From Bacteroidia bacterium (GTDB lineage Bacteria > Bacteroidota > Bacteroidia > J057), in the NCBI GenBank assembly GCA_030430575.1, contig JAUIKF010000002.1, forward strand, positions 186,001 to 250,000: a stretch of 64,000 nucleotides of DNA. Direction: 5' to 3'. Both the position numbers and the translations under genes were made by a program. A model generated the notes under the pieces. The model did not search any database and was not told the origin of the DNA. It saw only the letters and a program-made list of their open reading frames with translations. This document shows positions 23,986-32,491 of the stretch, one piece after another. Within the stretch, counting starts at the first letter, position 1; every line of letters begins with the position of its first letter.

Positions 23986-24408
23986 TCACGTCACTTCAAA
24001 CACCTCTGCCTGAAAGCAATCCTCCACATGGATCAGCACATATAACTGATAGGTGTGGTGAATCATTTCGACCGTTTGGTGAAATTCTTTTACCTTTTTT
24101 CCCCAAGATCCTGTCTGATCCATAAAGGCTTCCTGATGATAAGGGATGCTTTTTATGGCAAAGTCGAAGGAGATGGAAGTAGAGGTCTCTGACCACTTTT
24201 TTTGCGGAGGCTTGACCCGATATTTCCCCAAGACATTGGGGAGGCTGTCTGGCGAGTCTTTGGACACAGCCTGAAATTCGATCAGGAAGTCATGGACCGT
24301 CAAACCTTCAGGTACCGTCAATCCCAAGTCGCCTGCGAGTCTGGTCGCGTCTGGGTGAAAGGGTTGTTTCAAGGCTAACTGGACCTGTACTTTTTGGGAG
24401 GAACTCAT
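23986..24408 (-). CDS. Hypothetical protein downstream of maf
   Basis: 140 residues from the ATG at 24408 (MSSSQKVQVQLALKQPF). That ATG overlaps the maf stop codon as ATGA, which points to coupled translation and supports this start over a longer upstream frame. The sequence is a mix of beta-strand-like stretches and contains KKVKEFHQTVEMIHHTYQLY and VLIHVEDCFQAEVFEV; there is no signal peptide, membrane segment or motif I can name. Given its place it may be expressed with Maf, but a shared function is not implied. Confidence 0.65.
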   Translation of the reverse strand: MSSSQKVQVQLALKQPFHPDATRLAGDLGLTVPEGLTVHDFLIEFQAVSKDSPDSLPNVLGKYRVKPPQKKWSETSTSISFDFAIKSIPYHQEAFMDQTGSWGKKVKEFHQTVEMIHHTYQLYVLIHVEDCFQAEVFEVT

Positions 24409-24983
24409 TTTTGGTACGCTTTCAACTCTTCCAATACCCTGTCGATGGGCAGTCCCATGACATTGTAATAATCCCCCTCGATGCGGTCGATACCTTCCTT
24501 GCCAAACCAATCCTGAATGCCGTAAGCGCCTGCTTTATCCATCGGGTTGCATTCTTTGATGTACCGATGAATCAGGGCATCATCTAGCACCTTGAAGAAG
24601 ACCTTGGTCTCTTCAGCAAAGGAGCGGAATTTCCCCTTGTAGAAAATGGTCACAGCCGTGATCACAGAGTGTTCACGCCCTGAAAGGGATTTGAGCATCA
24701 AAAAGGCATCCGCTTCATCTTCGGGTTTACCGAGGATATGGTCGTCCAAAGAAACGATGGTATCGGCAGTGATGACGATATTTTTGGGGGCTAAATCATC
24801 ATAAGCCTTGGCCTTGTTTTCAGCGATCAAAACGGCCACAGCCCGCGATTGCAGGTCATCGGGGTAGAACTCGTCTACGTCCCGTACAACGATCTCAAAT
24901 TCAAGCCCTGCTTCTTTCAGCAGGTTCTGTCGCCTCGGAGATCCCGAAGCCAGTATCAAAGGGGCTTTTAGTTTCATGTTCAT
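24405..24983 (-). CDS. maf: Maf-like nucleoside triphosphate pyrophosphatase
   Basis: 192 residues, the usual length. Maf proteins hydrolyse non-canonical or pyrimidine NTPs (for example dTTP, UTP or m7GTP) to monophosphates and thereby keep the nucleotide pool clean or slow division. The family start is clear, LILASGSPRRQNLL, followed by VITADTIVSLDDHILGKP with the catalytic aspartate and KAGAYGIQDWFG. The start may be the first ATG or the third codon (also ATG). Its first 83 bp overlap the 3' end of the DUF1015 gene, and its stop overlaps the next ATG. Confidence 0.93.
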   Translation of the reverse strand: MNMKLKAPLILASGSPRRQNLLKEAGLEFEIVVRDVDEFYPDDLQSRAVAVLIAENKAKAYDDLAPKNIVITADTIVSLDDHILGKPEDEADAFLMLKSLSGREHSVITAVTIFYKGKFRSFAEETKVFFKVLDDALIHRYIKECNPMDKAGAYGIQDWFGKEGIDRIEGDYYNVMGLPIDRVLEELKAYQK

Positions 24984-26232
24984 CTATTGTTCCAAATACA
25001 AGTCCGCAGACTACTTTGGGGTAAAAGTACGTTGATTTTTGCGGCATTTTAAATCCTGTCTGGCATATTTCCAGCATTTGCTCCATTTTCACTTCTTTTG
25101 CAATAAAAGAAAGGCCCGCTTCCCCTTTATTTACATAAGAGACGGCACGGTAATAGTCTTTCTCATATCGAATCGCTTGGGACTTCCCCTGCTCCACGTA
25201 TGGGATGCCCAGAATCTTGTCAAAGACAAAATAGTGTAGCATCGTGTAATCCAATTGCTTGAGTACGTCAGGAAGCGGCAAATCGATCATTTGAACAGGA
25301 TCTATGTCCGCTTTTAACTTCATGATCCACCTTCGACCTTGAGCCACCAACCCAAAAGCTTCTTCTTCCTGCTTTAATAAGTCAAATAATGGCCTGCGAC
25401 TGCGTGACACATCTTTTAAATCAAAGTATTCCAATAGCGAATCACGACATGCTTGGATATTGGGTTTTTGATCAGACATCCATACCCGATGCGTAGGCAA
25501 AATCCGTAAGTCATTAGCGTCTAAGCTGGTGAGATACATCAAGTGATGATTGACAATAGAATCGGGATGAAGTTCCCCTTGCGCCGCTAATTGATCTCTA
25601 TAAACAAAAGAACTCTCCAGGCGATGATGCCCATCTGCAAGGTAAACTGGTTGCGGAGCGATTTTGTCTATAAACTGTTGAATATCTTCAGGCCGCTGAA
25701 CGATCGCCAATTTGTTGATGACGCCTTGATAGTCTATATATTCGTACAGCGGATTCGCCATATAGGTGTCCATTAGGGCTTCTAGCTCATGTTCAGGATC
25801 TCGGTAAAGGGCATGAGTCGGCGCGACGTTAAGTTTGGTTTGGGCCAATAAATCCACACGGTCTGCCACGGAATGCGCGATGGTATTTTCGTGTAAAATA
25901 ATGTCTTCCTTCTCAAGGCGAATCATGCTGATAAAACCCTTCCGCGTATAGGTTTGATGCTCTCCATAGAGCGTAAACGTCTGGTAATAGACATAGATAG
26001 CAGGAAGGGGATCTTGAGAAATGATTCCTTTTGCTTTCCATTCATCCAGCTTCTGAATAGCCTGGTTTTGTGACTGTGGGACGGAAAGGTGAATTGAGTT
26101 ATTGGGATTCTGATACAGCTGGTCTAACTGGGATTGACTGACAACGTCAAAAAGGGGAGAAAACATGTCAGGAATGTTTTCGATCTTGTCCGCGTTATAC
26201 CGCCATGCTCTGAAAGGCTTGATATCTGCCAT
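24901..26232 (-). CDS. DUF1015 family protein
   Basis: 443 residues. The N-terminus IKPFRAWRYN and the stretch YLADGHHRLESSFVYRDQ mark DUF1015, a family of cytoplasmic proteins of unknown function sometimes annotated as SerC-like or HPr-kinase-related; AEGHHR/ADGHHR is its most conserved site and may bind metal or phosphate. TGFKMPQKSTYFYPKVVCGLVF near residue 405 is the usual family end. Here about 30 further residues follow, encoded in the overlap with maf, and look like read-through. A -7 promoter element is 7 bp upstream of the ATG. Confidence 0.82.
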   Translation of the reverse strand: MADIKPFRAWRYNADKIENIPDMFSPLFDVVSQSQLDQLYQNPNNSIHLSVPQSQNQAIQKLDEWKAKGIISQDPLPAIYVYYQTFTLYGEHQTYTRKGFISMIRLEKEDIILHENTIAHSVADRVDLLAQTKLNVAPTHALYRDPEHELEALMDTYMANPLYEYIDYQGVINKLAIVQRPEDIQQFIDKIAPQPVYLADGHHRLESSFVYRDQLAAQGELHPDSIVNHHLMYLTSLDANDLRILPTHRVWMSDQKPNIQACRDSLLEYFDLKDVSRSRRPLFDLLKQEEEAFGLVAQGRRWIMKLKADIDPVQMIDLPLPDVLKQLDYTMLHYFVFDKILGIPYVEQGKSQAIRYEKDYYRAVSYVNKGEAGLSFIAKEVKMEQMLEICQTGFKMPQKSTYFYPKVVCGLVFGTIDEHETKSPFDTGFGISEATEPAERSRA

Positions 26233-26239
26233 AGGGGCA

Positions 26240-26247
26240 CAAATATA
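26240..26247 (-). promoter_or_regulatory. -7 promoter element of the DUF1015 gene
   Basis: On the minus strand TATATTTG matches TAnnTTTG and ends 7 bases before the ATG, again implying a very short leader. No TTTG at the ideal -33 distance. Confidence 0.5.
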
Positions 26248-26262
26248 CTAGAAAAAAGAAAA

Positions 26263-26283
26263 GCCCGAGAGGCTTTCTCGAGC
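26263..26283. terminator. Small hairpin upstream of DUF1015
   Basis: GCCCGAGA and TCTCGAGC pair around a short loop, followed on the minus strand by TTTTCTTTTTT. It lies upstream of the DUF1015 promoter and could block transcription entering from the divergent side. Confidence 0.4.
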
Positions 26284-26480
26284 TTGGCTGACGCTTACAT
26301 AAAAGGTCTGGCTGTTTATAGGACGTTTTGGCTGGCTGTGTATTTTGACTTGAGGGTGCTTCTGGGCTTGTTGGCGTTTTCATGGCCAGAGGCACATGTC
26401 ATGATTGGCTTTTACCTCATTAGTCGTGGTATATTTGAAAAAGTCGCCTTTTTTTGAAAAAAATAATTTATTAGGCAAAA

Positions 26481-28298
26481 ATGCCCCTTTCTCTTTCCCC
26501 CATATTCAATCGATTAAATCAGGTCAATCGCCCTTGGCTAGGGGCTGGGCTGTTGTTGATGTTGGGCTTCCTCCATTTCCTGCTGCGACTTGACGTCCAA
26601 TGCAATGACGATACCTACATCTACTTCAACTACGCTCGCACCTTCCTAGAAGGGCATCCTTTCTGCTACGACAGTCGAGGCATTCCCTCCGAAGGGTTTA
26701 CCAGTCTGTTATTCCTTTTGCTCCTGCTCCCCTTTGAAGCGCTAGGCATCAATATGATGTTTGCCGCAGTCTTGCTCAATTGTCTAGCCATCGGATTGAC
26801 GATTTGGTTGGCGGGAAGCATTTTTCGGGGATGGGAGTGGAGTTGGGAAAAGGGAGCAGAGAAAGGAGAGAAAATCAAATTACGAAGCATAGGTTCCTCG
26901 CATTGGAAGGTCCCTGCTTTTATGGCTGTATTTGGCGTGTTTCTATTAGCCTGGGAGGATAAAACAGCGCTGGTGACCGGGCGAGCTTTGGAGACGATGC
27001 TTGGCGTAGCAGCAGTCTTTTGGGGCGTGGAGCGATTTGTTTTTGTATTAAAGGAAAAGAATAAAGTCACTGGCAAAGGTATCGGGAGCTTCATGGTTGC
27101 AGCGGGGGTGCTGTACTTGATTCGGCCAGAATTATTGCCAGGGATGGCTTTATTGGGCCTTTTACTCCTGATATACCATCCACGTCGCAAACACCTCTTG
27201 ATTGCTGGGAGCTTATTTGCCCTGGGGATTCTCCTTTACCACCTCGCCAAAGCCGTCTATTTTGGAGATCCATTTCCCACAGCCTATTACCGCAAAATCA
27301 CCTCTGATCAAGTAACAGGCTATATGTATGTGCGCGGATTTATCCTTGAATACCTGTGGCATTTTCTCTTTTTGGGCGGACTAGCAGCTGGAACAGAAGC
27401 ATGGAGTTGGTGGAAAAATAAGCGGAGTTTGTGGTTTCAATCGCCGATTCCGCTAGCGATAGCCCTTATGGGGGGGTATAATATTGCCTTTTACTATTAT
27501 GTCATGCCATTGGTAGAATATGGTTTTCGCCATTTTATGCCAGCGATTGGATTGATGTATTTGGGGATGTGTATGGGTATATTTTTTCATCATTGCGACG
27601 GGTTTAAACCCGTCGCAATGATGAAAAAATATATACTGCCAGCATTAGTTTTGGGAGTTAGTATTTACCAAAATCCTCTTCCCAAAAATCCTTCCCTCAA
27701 CCTTTACCAAAAAGCGCATACCTCCACAGAAGACTTCTACTACCTCAAGTTGGGTCGCTTTATCCATGACAAACTCCCCTCCCATCGTGACCTCACGATG
27801 GTATTTGGGGATGCTGGCGCCCTGCCTTATGAAGCGCGTTGCCGCTTTGTCGACCTCAACGGCCTCTCCGAGCCGTATATCGCCAAGCTGTTCCAGATAG
27901 AAGATGGGGAAGAAAAGGCTAAGCTATACGCCGACTACATCCTTTCCCAGCATCCAGACATCATCGTCCTGGCGGGAGACACCACCGTGGGCGGCCGCCT
28001 GCCTCATGCGATCAGCATGCATGACCCGTTTCGTCACAACCTTCATTGGGGACATTACGACTCCTATAAGCTGGAAGCATTTGAGCAATTCCGACAGGCT
28101 GGATTTGGTTACCTCTACACTGCTACGGGCTACTTCTACCCGCTTCATTTTTTGGTAAATAAAAACTCTCCCCACTTCGCAGAGATGTATAAGACACTGC
28201 CTCAATTTCAAGATGAGGTAGGTGGCTATATCCTTCCCATGGGATTGGAAGTCTACAATCGCCGGATGGCCGTGTGCTTTGAACGTCCACCCTTTTGA
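26481..28298 (+). CDS. GT-C type membrane glycosyltransferase-like protein
   Basis: 605 residues with about ten hydrophobic segments in residues 14-400 and a soluble C-terminal domain. The first loop has NDDTYIYFNYARTFLEGHPF and SEGFTSLLFLLLL: the DD...Y-x-RYA...EGFTS pattern of GT-C enzymes that use polyprenyl-phosphate sugars (AftB-like and related). The acidic pair is the expected catalytic site. The acceptor is unknown; cell-envelope polysaccharide is likely. A perfect 56-bp palindrome (27578-27633) is inserted in frame in the loop around residues 367-385, adding HHCDGFKPVAMMKK between two membrane segments. The gene has no close neighbours on its strand. Confidence 0.78.
   Translation: MPLSLSPIFNRLNQVNRPWLGAGLLLMLGFLHFLLRLDVQCNDDTYIYFNYARTFLEGHPFCYDSRGIPSEGFTSLLFLLLLLPFEALGINMMFAAVLLNCLAIGLTIWLAGSIFRGWEWSWEKGAEKGEKIKLRSIGSSHWKVPAFMAVFGVFLLAWEDKTALVTGRALETMLGVAAVFWGVERFVFVLKEKNKVTGKGIGSFMVAAGVLYLIRPELLPGMALLGLLLLIYHPRRKHLLIAGSLFALGILLYHLAKAVYFGDPFPTAYYRKITSDQVTGYMYVRGFILEYLWHFLFLGGLAAGTEAWSWWKNKRSLWFQSPIPLAIALMGGYNIAFYYYVMPLVEYGFRHFMPAIGLMYLGMCMGIFFHHCDGFKPVAMMKKYILPALVLGVSIYQNPLPKNPSLNLYQKAHTSTEDFYYLKLGRFIHDKLPSHRDLTMVFGDAGALPYEARCRFVDLNGLSEPYIAKLFQIEDGEEKAKLYADYILSQHPDIIVLAGDTTVGGRLPHAISMHDPFRHNLHWGHYDSYKLEAFEQFRQAGFGYLYTATGYFYPLHFLVNKNSPHFAEMYKTLPQFQDEVGGYILPMGLEVYNRRMAVCFERPPF
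27578..27633. repeat. Perfect 56-bp palindrome inside a coding region
   Basis: Two 28-base arms without a single mismatch, centred on GGGTTTAAACCC. The core ATTGCGACGGG/CCCGTCGCAAT is also found at the ends of the elements at 40183-40211 and 40237-40288, so it belongs to one family. Confidence 0.95.
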
Positions 28299-28339
28299 AT
28301 TTCAGAGCACTTTCCAACACATTGTTTCATCACCTCTAT

Positions 28340-28864
28340 TTACCATCGACCTGGTGTTCCATGGCAAGAACCATATTGACGGATAGCTGTACCTACTAAA
28401 CTACATGGTTGGATTGGGACGGTTGTTACCCCCACCCATGTCCAATATGGAGCAGGGCCTGAAGGGCAACAACACTCATTATAAGCATCCACGTGATCCT
28501 TATAGATTCGTGGAGTAAGTACAGATTGGACAAAAAGGGAATAGGTTGGCTCTGCAGTCCTTTTCATCGCAGCGGCAGTAAATTTTAATTTGGTTGGTGT
28601 GGCAGACAATTTGTCCTGCAAAGATTTTCGGACGCATTTTGCGGTGGGAGAATTTCCTGTTGTCTGGCATGCACAGGTCGCATTATTCGCATAGGCGAAC
28701 GGGAGCCACCAACTATTTTTCCAATAGGCAGAACAATTTCTATCAGAATACCCTGAAGCGGGGTCACAACTATCATTAGCCTTTTTACTCACGAAAAAAG
28801 GTTGAGCCGTTGCTTTAGGGATTCTTGTAATTGATTTTTTTTGCTTTTGGATCTTCCTTGCCAT
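28340..28864 (-). CDS. Cys-rich protein of unknown family
   Basis: 174 residues with ten cysteines, clustered as TCAC (residues about 63-65), KCVRK, ECCCPSGP and a terminal SCHGTPGRW. The N-terminus is basic (RKIQKQKKSITRIPK) and not a signal peptide. There are also several Trp and Tyr-rich bits (AYWKNSWWLPFAY, APYWTWVG). The high Cys content suggests disulfides outside the cell or metal binding, but no export signal is seen. I recognise no family. It is a single gene between the GT-C gene (convergent) and the Asp-box protein. Possible readings are a secreted effector using a non-classical route, or a metal-binding protein. Confidence 0.7.
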   Translation of the reverse strand: MARKIQKQKKSITRIPKATAQPFFVSKKANDSCDPASGYSDRNCSAYWKNSWWLPFAYANNATCACQTTGNSPTAKCVRKSLQDKLSATPTKLKFTAAAMKRTAEPTYSLFVQSVLTPRIYKDHVDAYNECCCPSGPAPYWTWVGVTTVPIQPCSLVGTAIRQYGSCHGTPGRW

Positions 28865-28971
28865 ACAAACAAGTGGATAAGTTTAAATTAGAATTTTCAC
28901 CACAAACACTAGTTAATTATTTTTGACCCCACATCAAAATAATTCCAAAGAAATATTATCATTAATTCGTA

Positions 28972-31701
28972 TTACTTGACCACAAACCGCACCACCCGCG
29001 TCGCTTTCTCATGCGAGACTTTGAGAAAATAAAGCCCATACCCTAGTTCTAGGTCAATGGCTTCTTCCAATGATCCCGATATGGATCGGAGAAGTGACTG
29101 GTACACAGGCCTTCCCATAATATCGACGATTTCGACATTTACAGAAGGAACGGTGAGGTTCTTTATGCCTAATTTAAAGGTTCCATGATTGGGGTTAGGG
29201 TAAAGGGTAATGGAAGCGTCATCCAAGATTTTTTTCTCCACCGAGGCGGCTACGCCTGCCAGGTCACTCACCCAAGCCCCACGACCAAAGGTCGCAGCGT
29301 GAAGCTTGCCTGTCGTCAGGTTGATGTCGAGGTCACTGACCACGACATTGGGGAGCCCATCTGCATAGAGGGTCCAAGCACTGCTGGTATCGCTGTAGTA
29401 AAAGATGCCTACATCCATGCCCACATACACCGTGTTGACGGGAGAACCAGGTTCGTGGACGATACAGTTGGTGGAGATATTGGGGAGGTTGAGGGAAATG
29501 TTTTGCCAGGTATCGCCGCCATTGATGCTTTGGAACACCTTGACGCCGTTCGTGAACCCTTTGATACACACCCATATCCTAAACTGGTCATCATCGTCCA
29601 CCGTCAAAGACGTGATATATAGAGAATCGGGCAATCCCGCTGTGATGTTCGTCCAGTTTTTTCCGCCGTCGTGGGTTCGCCAGAGTTCGCTGGGTTGATT
29701 AAAGCTGTGGTAAATGCGTTTCGCGACGTAGAAGGTCTGGGTATCGCTAGGGGCGACTCTCAGCGCAGATGCCGGGGAGGAAACAAGGGCCCCTTGCATG
29801 GGCGAAAAATTGGAGGCGACCCGCCAATTATCACCTGCGTTATCGCTGAGCCACACTTGCCCAAATCCTGCGATCATCCGAGAGGGATCACCTGGCATCA
29901 GTTGAAATGGCGTAGTCCATTCCCCTTGATCATTATTGGTAATGCGAATATCACGAGACAGCCAATCAAAAAACTGGCCACCGTCTGTAGATCTGTATAG
30001 GTTTCCATATTGTGAGGAAGTATACATGATGTCTGGATCAGTAGGGTGGAGCAAACAATTCATCCCATCTCCTCCTGTAGCATTGGTCCAATTTCCACTT
30101 TGATCCTTAAAGGCAGTGCCATTGTCTTGTGCACCTGCCACCAGCAAGTCTGGATTTCCTTCACTAATCCCCACGCGATAAAACGAGCGAATCTGTAGGC
30201 CACTGCTGATATCTTCCCACTGCGTCGGCCAATTATAATTGGGGTTCGTGAAGACACTATCCCAAGACCCGATTTGTATGGCTTTAGTTCGTGAAACACC
30301 CCCATCATTGCACAGGTAGAAAAATTGATCTAGCGGATTTACGGTCAAAAAATGCTGATCCGCATGTACACTAGGGCCATACCTTCCCTGCCAATAGGAT
30401 ACTGCGCCCCAGGTCTGCCCCCCATCCGCAGACCCCCAAAGGTTTACACCGCCTACGGTCACACGTTGTTTGTCATTGGGGTCGACTAGTAAGACCAGGT
30501 CATAGGTGCCTTGGCCGCCAATCGCTTTTCGCCCTGTACCCCAATGCAAGATATTGACAGAATCTTGGGCATAGGAAGACCGTGTCATCCATGAGTTTCC
30601 CCCATCTGTAGAACGCCATAGGCTATGAAAACCATCCTCTAAATCACATCCCAAAGCATAGACATAGTTAGGGTCATTGGAAGAAATGGCTATTTCTACC
30701 CGTTGCACTTCTCGTGCAGGAATCCCCGTATTCAACACCGTCCATGTCTCTCCAAAGTCAACTGACTTCAGAATAGCAGCCGCGCCACTTTGCAAGGTAT
30801 GCACATAGCCACTCGACGCGTAGAGCGTATTGGGCTGAGTAGGGTCCCGTTCGATGTCCCAGATCAGGCTATCCAGCTTTTGGGTCCAGGTATCCCCCCC
30901 ATTATAAGACTTCCAAAGGCCGTGAATACCTGCCGCTACCAATTCATTGGCATCCGTATCATCGATAAAGACGCGCCTTGTCAGCGAGCCATCTCGCTGC
31001 ATTTGCTGGAAGTTGAGGCCTGTAGGTGTCCATGTGGCCCCACCATCGGTGGTTTTATACACGCCTATCCCATAGTGCGTATGGCGATTGCGGTCATCGA
31101 GGTCTAGGGAAATGCCCAAATAAGCGTAATCCCCTACAGAAATGAACATCGTATCTGGATGTTGGGGGTCTACGGCGATATCGCTGATCCGTAGGATAGG
31201 TAGGTCATCTGTAAGGGGCAACCAACTTTGCCCATGGTTTGTGGTTTTCCACAAACCTCCTTGGGCGACGCCTGCCCAGAAAGTATTGCTATCCGTGGGG
31301 TGAAACGCAATCGTATTCACACGGCCCATCCCAAAAATATCATTTGGATCAGGCGAGAAAGGCAAATCATCAGGCCCCGTCGGCGACCAATTGGCTTGGC
31401 GACTCGCAGGTGATTGCTGCTTCATGCGGCTTACTTGCACGGCGCCTTCGTAGAGGAGATTGGCGTGAGGGATGGTCCCGTCACCATTGAGGCGTGACTC
31501 CATGTCATGCGCCCAGCGCGCATACCACTTCCACCCTTTGGTGGAATCGAGGTCATGGCTAGCGGCCCATTCGTAGTACTGGGCCTGCAGGTCCAAGAAG
31601 GCGCCTTGATTGGAGGCGGGGGAGGTGATGGGTTTTGGGGAAAATTGGGCCAGGAGGGTAAAAGGGGTCAGTAGGAGGAGGAAGGTAATGGTGCGGATCA
31701 T
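28972..31701 (-). CDS. T9SS-exported Asp-box (sortilin/VPS10-like) beta-propeller protein
   Basis: 909 residues with signal peptide TITFLLLLTPFTLLAQ. Residues 120-800 hold many Asp-box motifs (S/T-x-D-x-G-x-T-W), for example TTDGGATWTP, STDGGNSWMT, SADGGQTWGA and THDGGKNWTN, each marking a turn of a propeller blade; two large propellers of the sortilin/BNR kind are likely. The last 80 residues are a type A sorting domain: LYPNPNHGTFKL, ending ATRVVRFVVK, which directs passage through the type IX secretion system to the surface. No sialidase catalytic residues are evident, so binding of surface glycans or proteins is more likely than hydrolysis. Confidence 0.9.
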   Translation of the reverse strand: MIRTITFLLLLTPFTLLAQFSPKPITSPASNQGAFLDLQAQYYEWAASHDLDSTKGWKWYARWAHDMESRLNGDGTIPHANLLYEGAVQVSRMKQQSPASRQANWSPTGPDDLPFSPDPNDIFGMGRVNTIAFHPTDSNTFWAGVAQGGLWKTTNHGQSWLPLTDDLPILRISDIAVDPQHPDTMFISVGDYAYLGISLDLDDRNRHTHYGIGVYKTTDGGATWTPTGLNFQQMQRDGSLTRRVFIDDTDANELVAAGIHGLWKSYNGGDTWTQKLDSLIWDIERDPTQPNTLYASSGYVHTLQSGAAAILKSVDFGETWTVLNTGIPAREVQRVEIAISSNDPNYVYALGCDLEDGFHSLWRSTDGGNSWMTRSSYAQDSVNILHWGTGRKAIGGQGTYDLVLLVDPNDKQRVTVGGVNLWGSADGGQTWGAVSYWQGRYGPSVHADQHFLTVNPLDQFFYLCNDGGVSRTKAIQIGSWDSVFTNPNYNWPTQWEDISSGLQIRSFYRVGISEGNPDLLVAGAQDNGTAFKDQSGNWTNATGGDGMNCLLHPTDPDIMYTSSQYGNLYRSTDGGQFFDWLSRDIRITNNDQGEWTTPFQLMPGDPSRMIAGFGQVWLSDNAGDNWRVASNFSPMQGALVSSPASALRVAPSDTQTFYVAKRIYHSFNQPSELWRTHDGGKNWTNITAGLPDSLYITSLTVDDDDQFRIWVCIKGFTNGVKVFQSINGGDTWQNISLNLPNISTNCIVHEPGSPVNTVYVGMDVGIFYYSDTSSAWTLYADGLPNVVVSDLDINLTTGKLHAATFGRGAWVSDLAGVAASVEKKILDDASITLYPNPNHGTFKLGIKNLTVPSVNVEIVDIMGRPVYQSLLRSISGSLEEAIDLELGYGLYFLKVSHEKATRVVRFVVK

Positions 31702-31761
31702 GTGAAGGGGATTATTTTTCTAGCTAAACGAAAAACATCCATAGAATGTAACTCGAAAGTG

Positions 31762-32364
31762 CTATTCTTCTTTTTCTTCGGGAAAGACCTCTGACAAGTC
31801 AATTTGCAAAGACTCAAAAACACTTGAGGAGAGTATATCTTCGTCTGTATATGGAGGAATTATACTGATAAACTTACCGTCTTGCAGCGTATAGGATAAA
31901 ACAGATCGATGTACTGGGTCAACTATCCAATACTCCAATACACCTGCATCTTGGTACAATTCAAATTTATCCTTCATTTCCTTCTTCGAATTGCTAGACG
32001 AAAGAATTTCAACTACAAGGTCAGGAGCACCCACACAGCCTTGCTTTTTGATTTTTGATTCATCACAGATCACACACAAATCTGGTTGTACAACGGTATC
32101 TATTTTATCGTCCGTAACTTTATTTTGGGGAAGAGGAAGACGAACATCAAAAGGCGCAGCAAAATGACGGCAGGTTTTTTTTCTCAAAAAAGTCCATAAA
32201 AGACCACTCAGATTTGCAGAAATCTCTTGGTGAACTGAGTTGGGGGCCGCCATCGGAAACAGATACCCTTTCAACAATTCTACGCGTTCTTGAAACTTCC
32301 AAAGCACATAATCTGAATAAGTGTACTTTTTGTTAAAATCTAATTGGTCCAGTGAGGTTATCAT
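31762..32364 (-). CDS. Uma2 family (DUF820) PD-(D/E)xK nuclease-like protein
   Basis: 200 residues from the ATG at 32364 (MITSLDQLDFNKKYTYSDY). Typical Uma2 features: ELLKGYLFPMAAPNSVHQEI, VVQPDLCVICD, and GAPDLVVEILSSSNSKKEMKDK followed by YQDAGVLEYWIVDP. The PD...E-x-L pattern matches a restriction-endonuclease-like core (Asp of QPDL, Glu of VEIL). These small proteins are numerous in cyanobacteria and Bacteroidota, often in many copies, and their target is unknown. The frame upstream of the ATG uses TTG and was not taken. A -7 element TATATTTG on the minus strand at 32391-32398 lies 27 bp before the start. Confidence 0.85.
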   Translation of the reverse strand: MITSLDQLDFNKKYTYSDYVLWKFQERVELLKGYLFPMAAPNSVHQEISANLSGLLWTFLRKKTCRHFAAPFDVRLPLPQNKVTDDKIDTVVQPDLCVICDESKIKKQGCVGAPDLVVEILSSSNSKKEMKDKFELYQDAGVLEYWIVDPVHRSVLSYTLQDGKFISIIPPYTDEDILSSSVFESLQIDLSEVFPEEKEE

Positions 32365-32390
32365 AATTATCCCTTTACATATCGTTTTCT

Positions 32391-32398
32391 CAAATATA
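32391..32398 (-). promoter_or_regulatory. -7 promoter element of the Uma2 gene
   Basis: Minus-strand TATATTTG fits TAnnTTTG, 26 bases before the ATG at 32364. Confidence 0.45.
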
Positions 32399-32408
32399 CG
32401 CAAAAAAA

Positions 32409-32438
32409 ACAGCTAATCACCTCTGGGCGATTAGCTGT
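32409..32438 (-). terminator. Terminator of the PNGase F-like gene
   Basis: Perfect stem ACAGCTAATC/GATTAGCTGT with a 10-base loop, followed on the minus strand by eight T. It lies 54 bp after the stop of the gene at 32492. Confidence 0.85.
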
Positions 32439-32451
32439 ATATCAGCAAAGA

Positions 32452-32488
32452 GAATCAATAATCTATCAATTCATCAATCAATAATTCC
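32452..32488. repeat. 7-bp-period AATCAAT array after the PNGase F-like gene
   Basis: Heptamers AATCAAT, AATCTAT, CAATTCA and TCAATCA end in ATAATTCC just past the stop codon. Same family as those at 23273, 23371 and 56245. Confidence 0.6.
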
Positions 32489-32491
32489 CTC

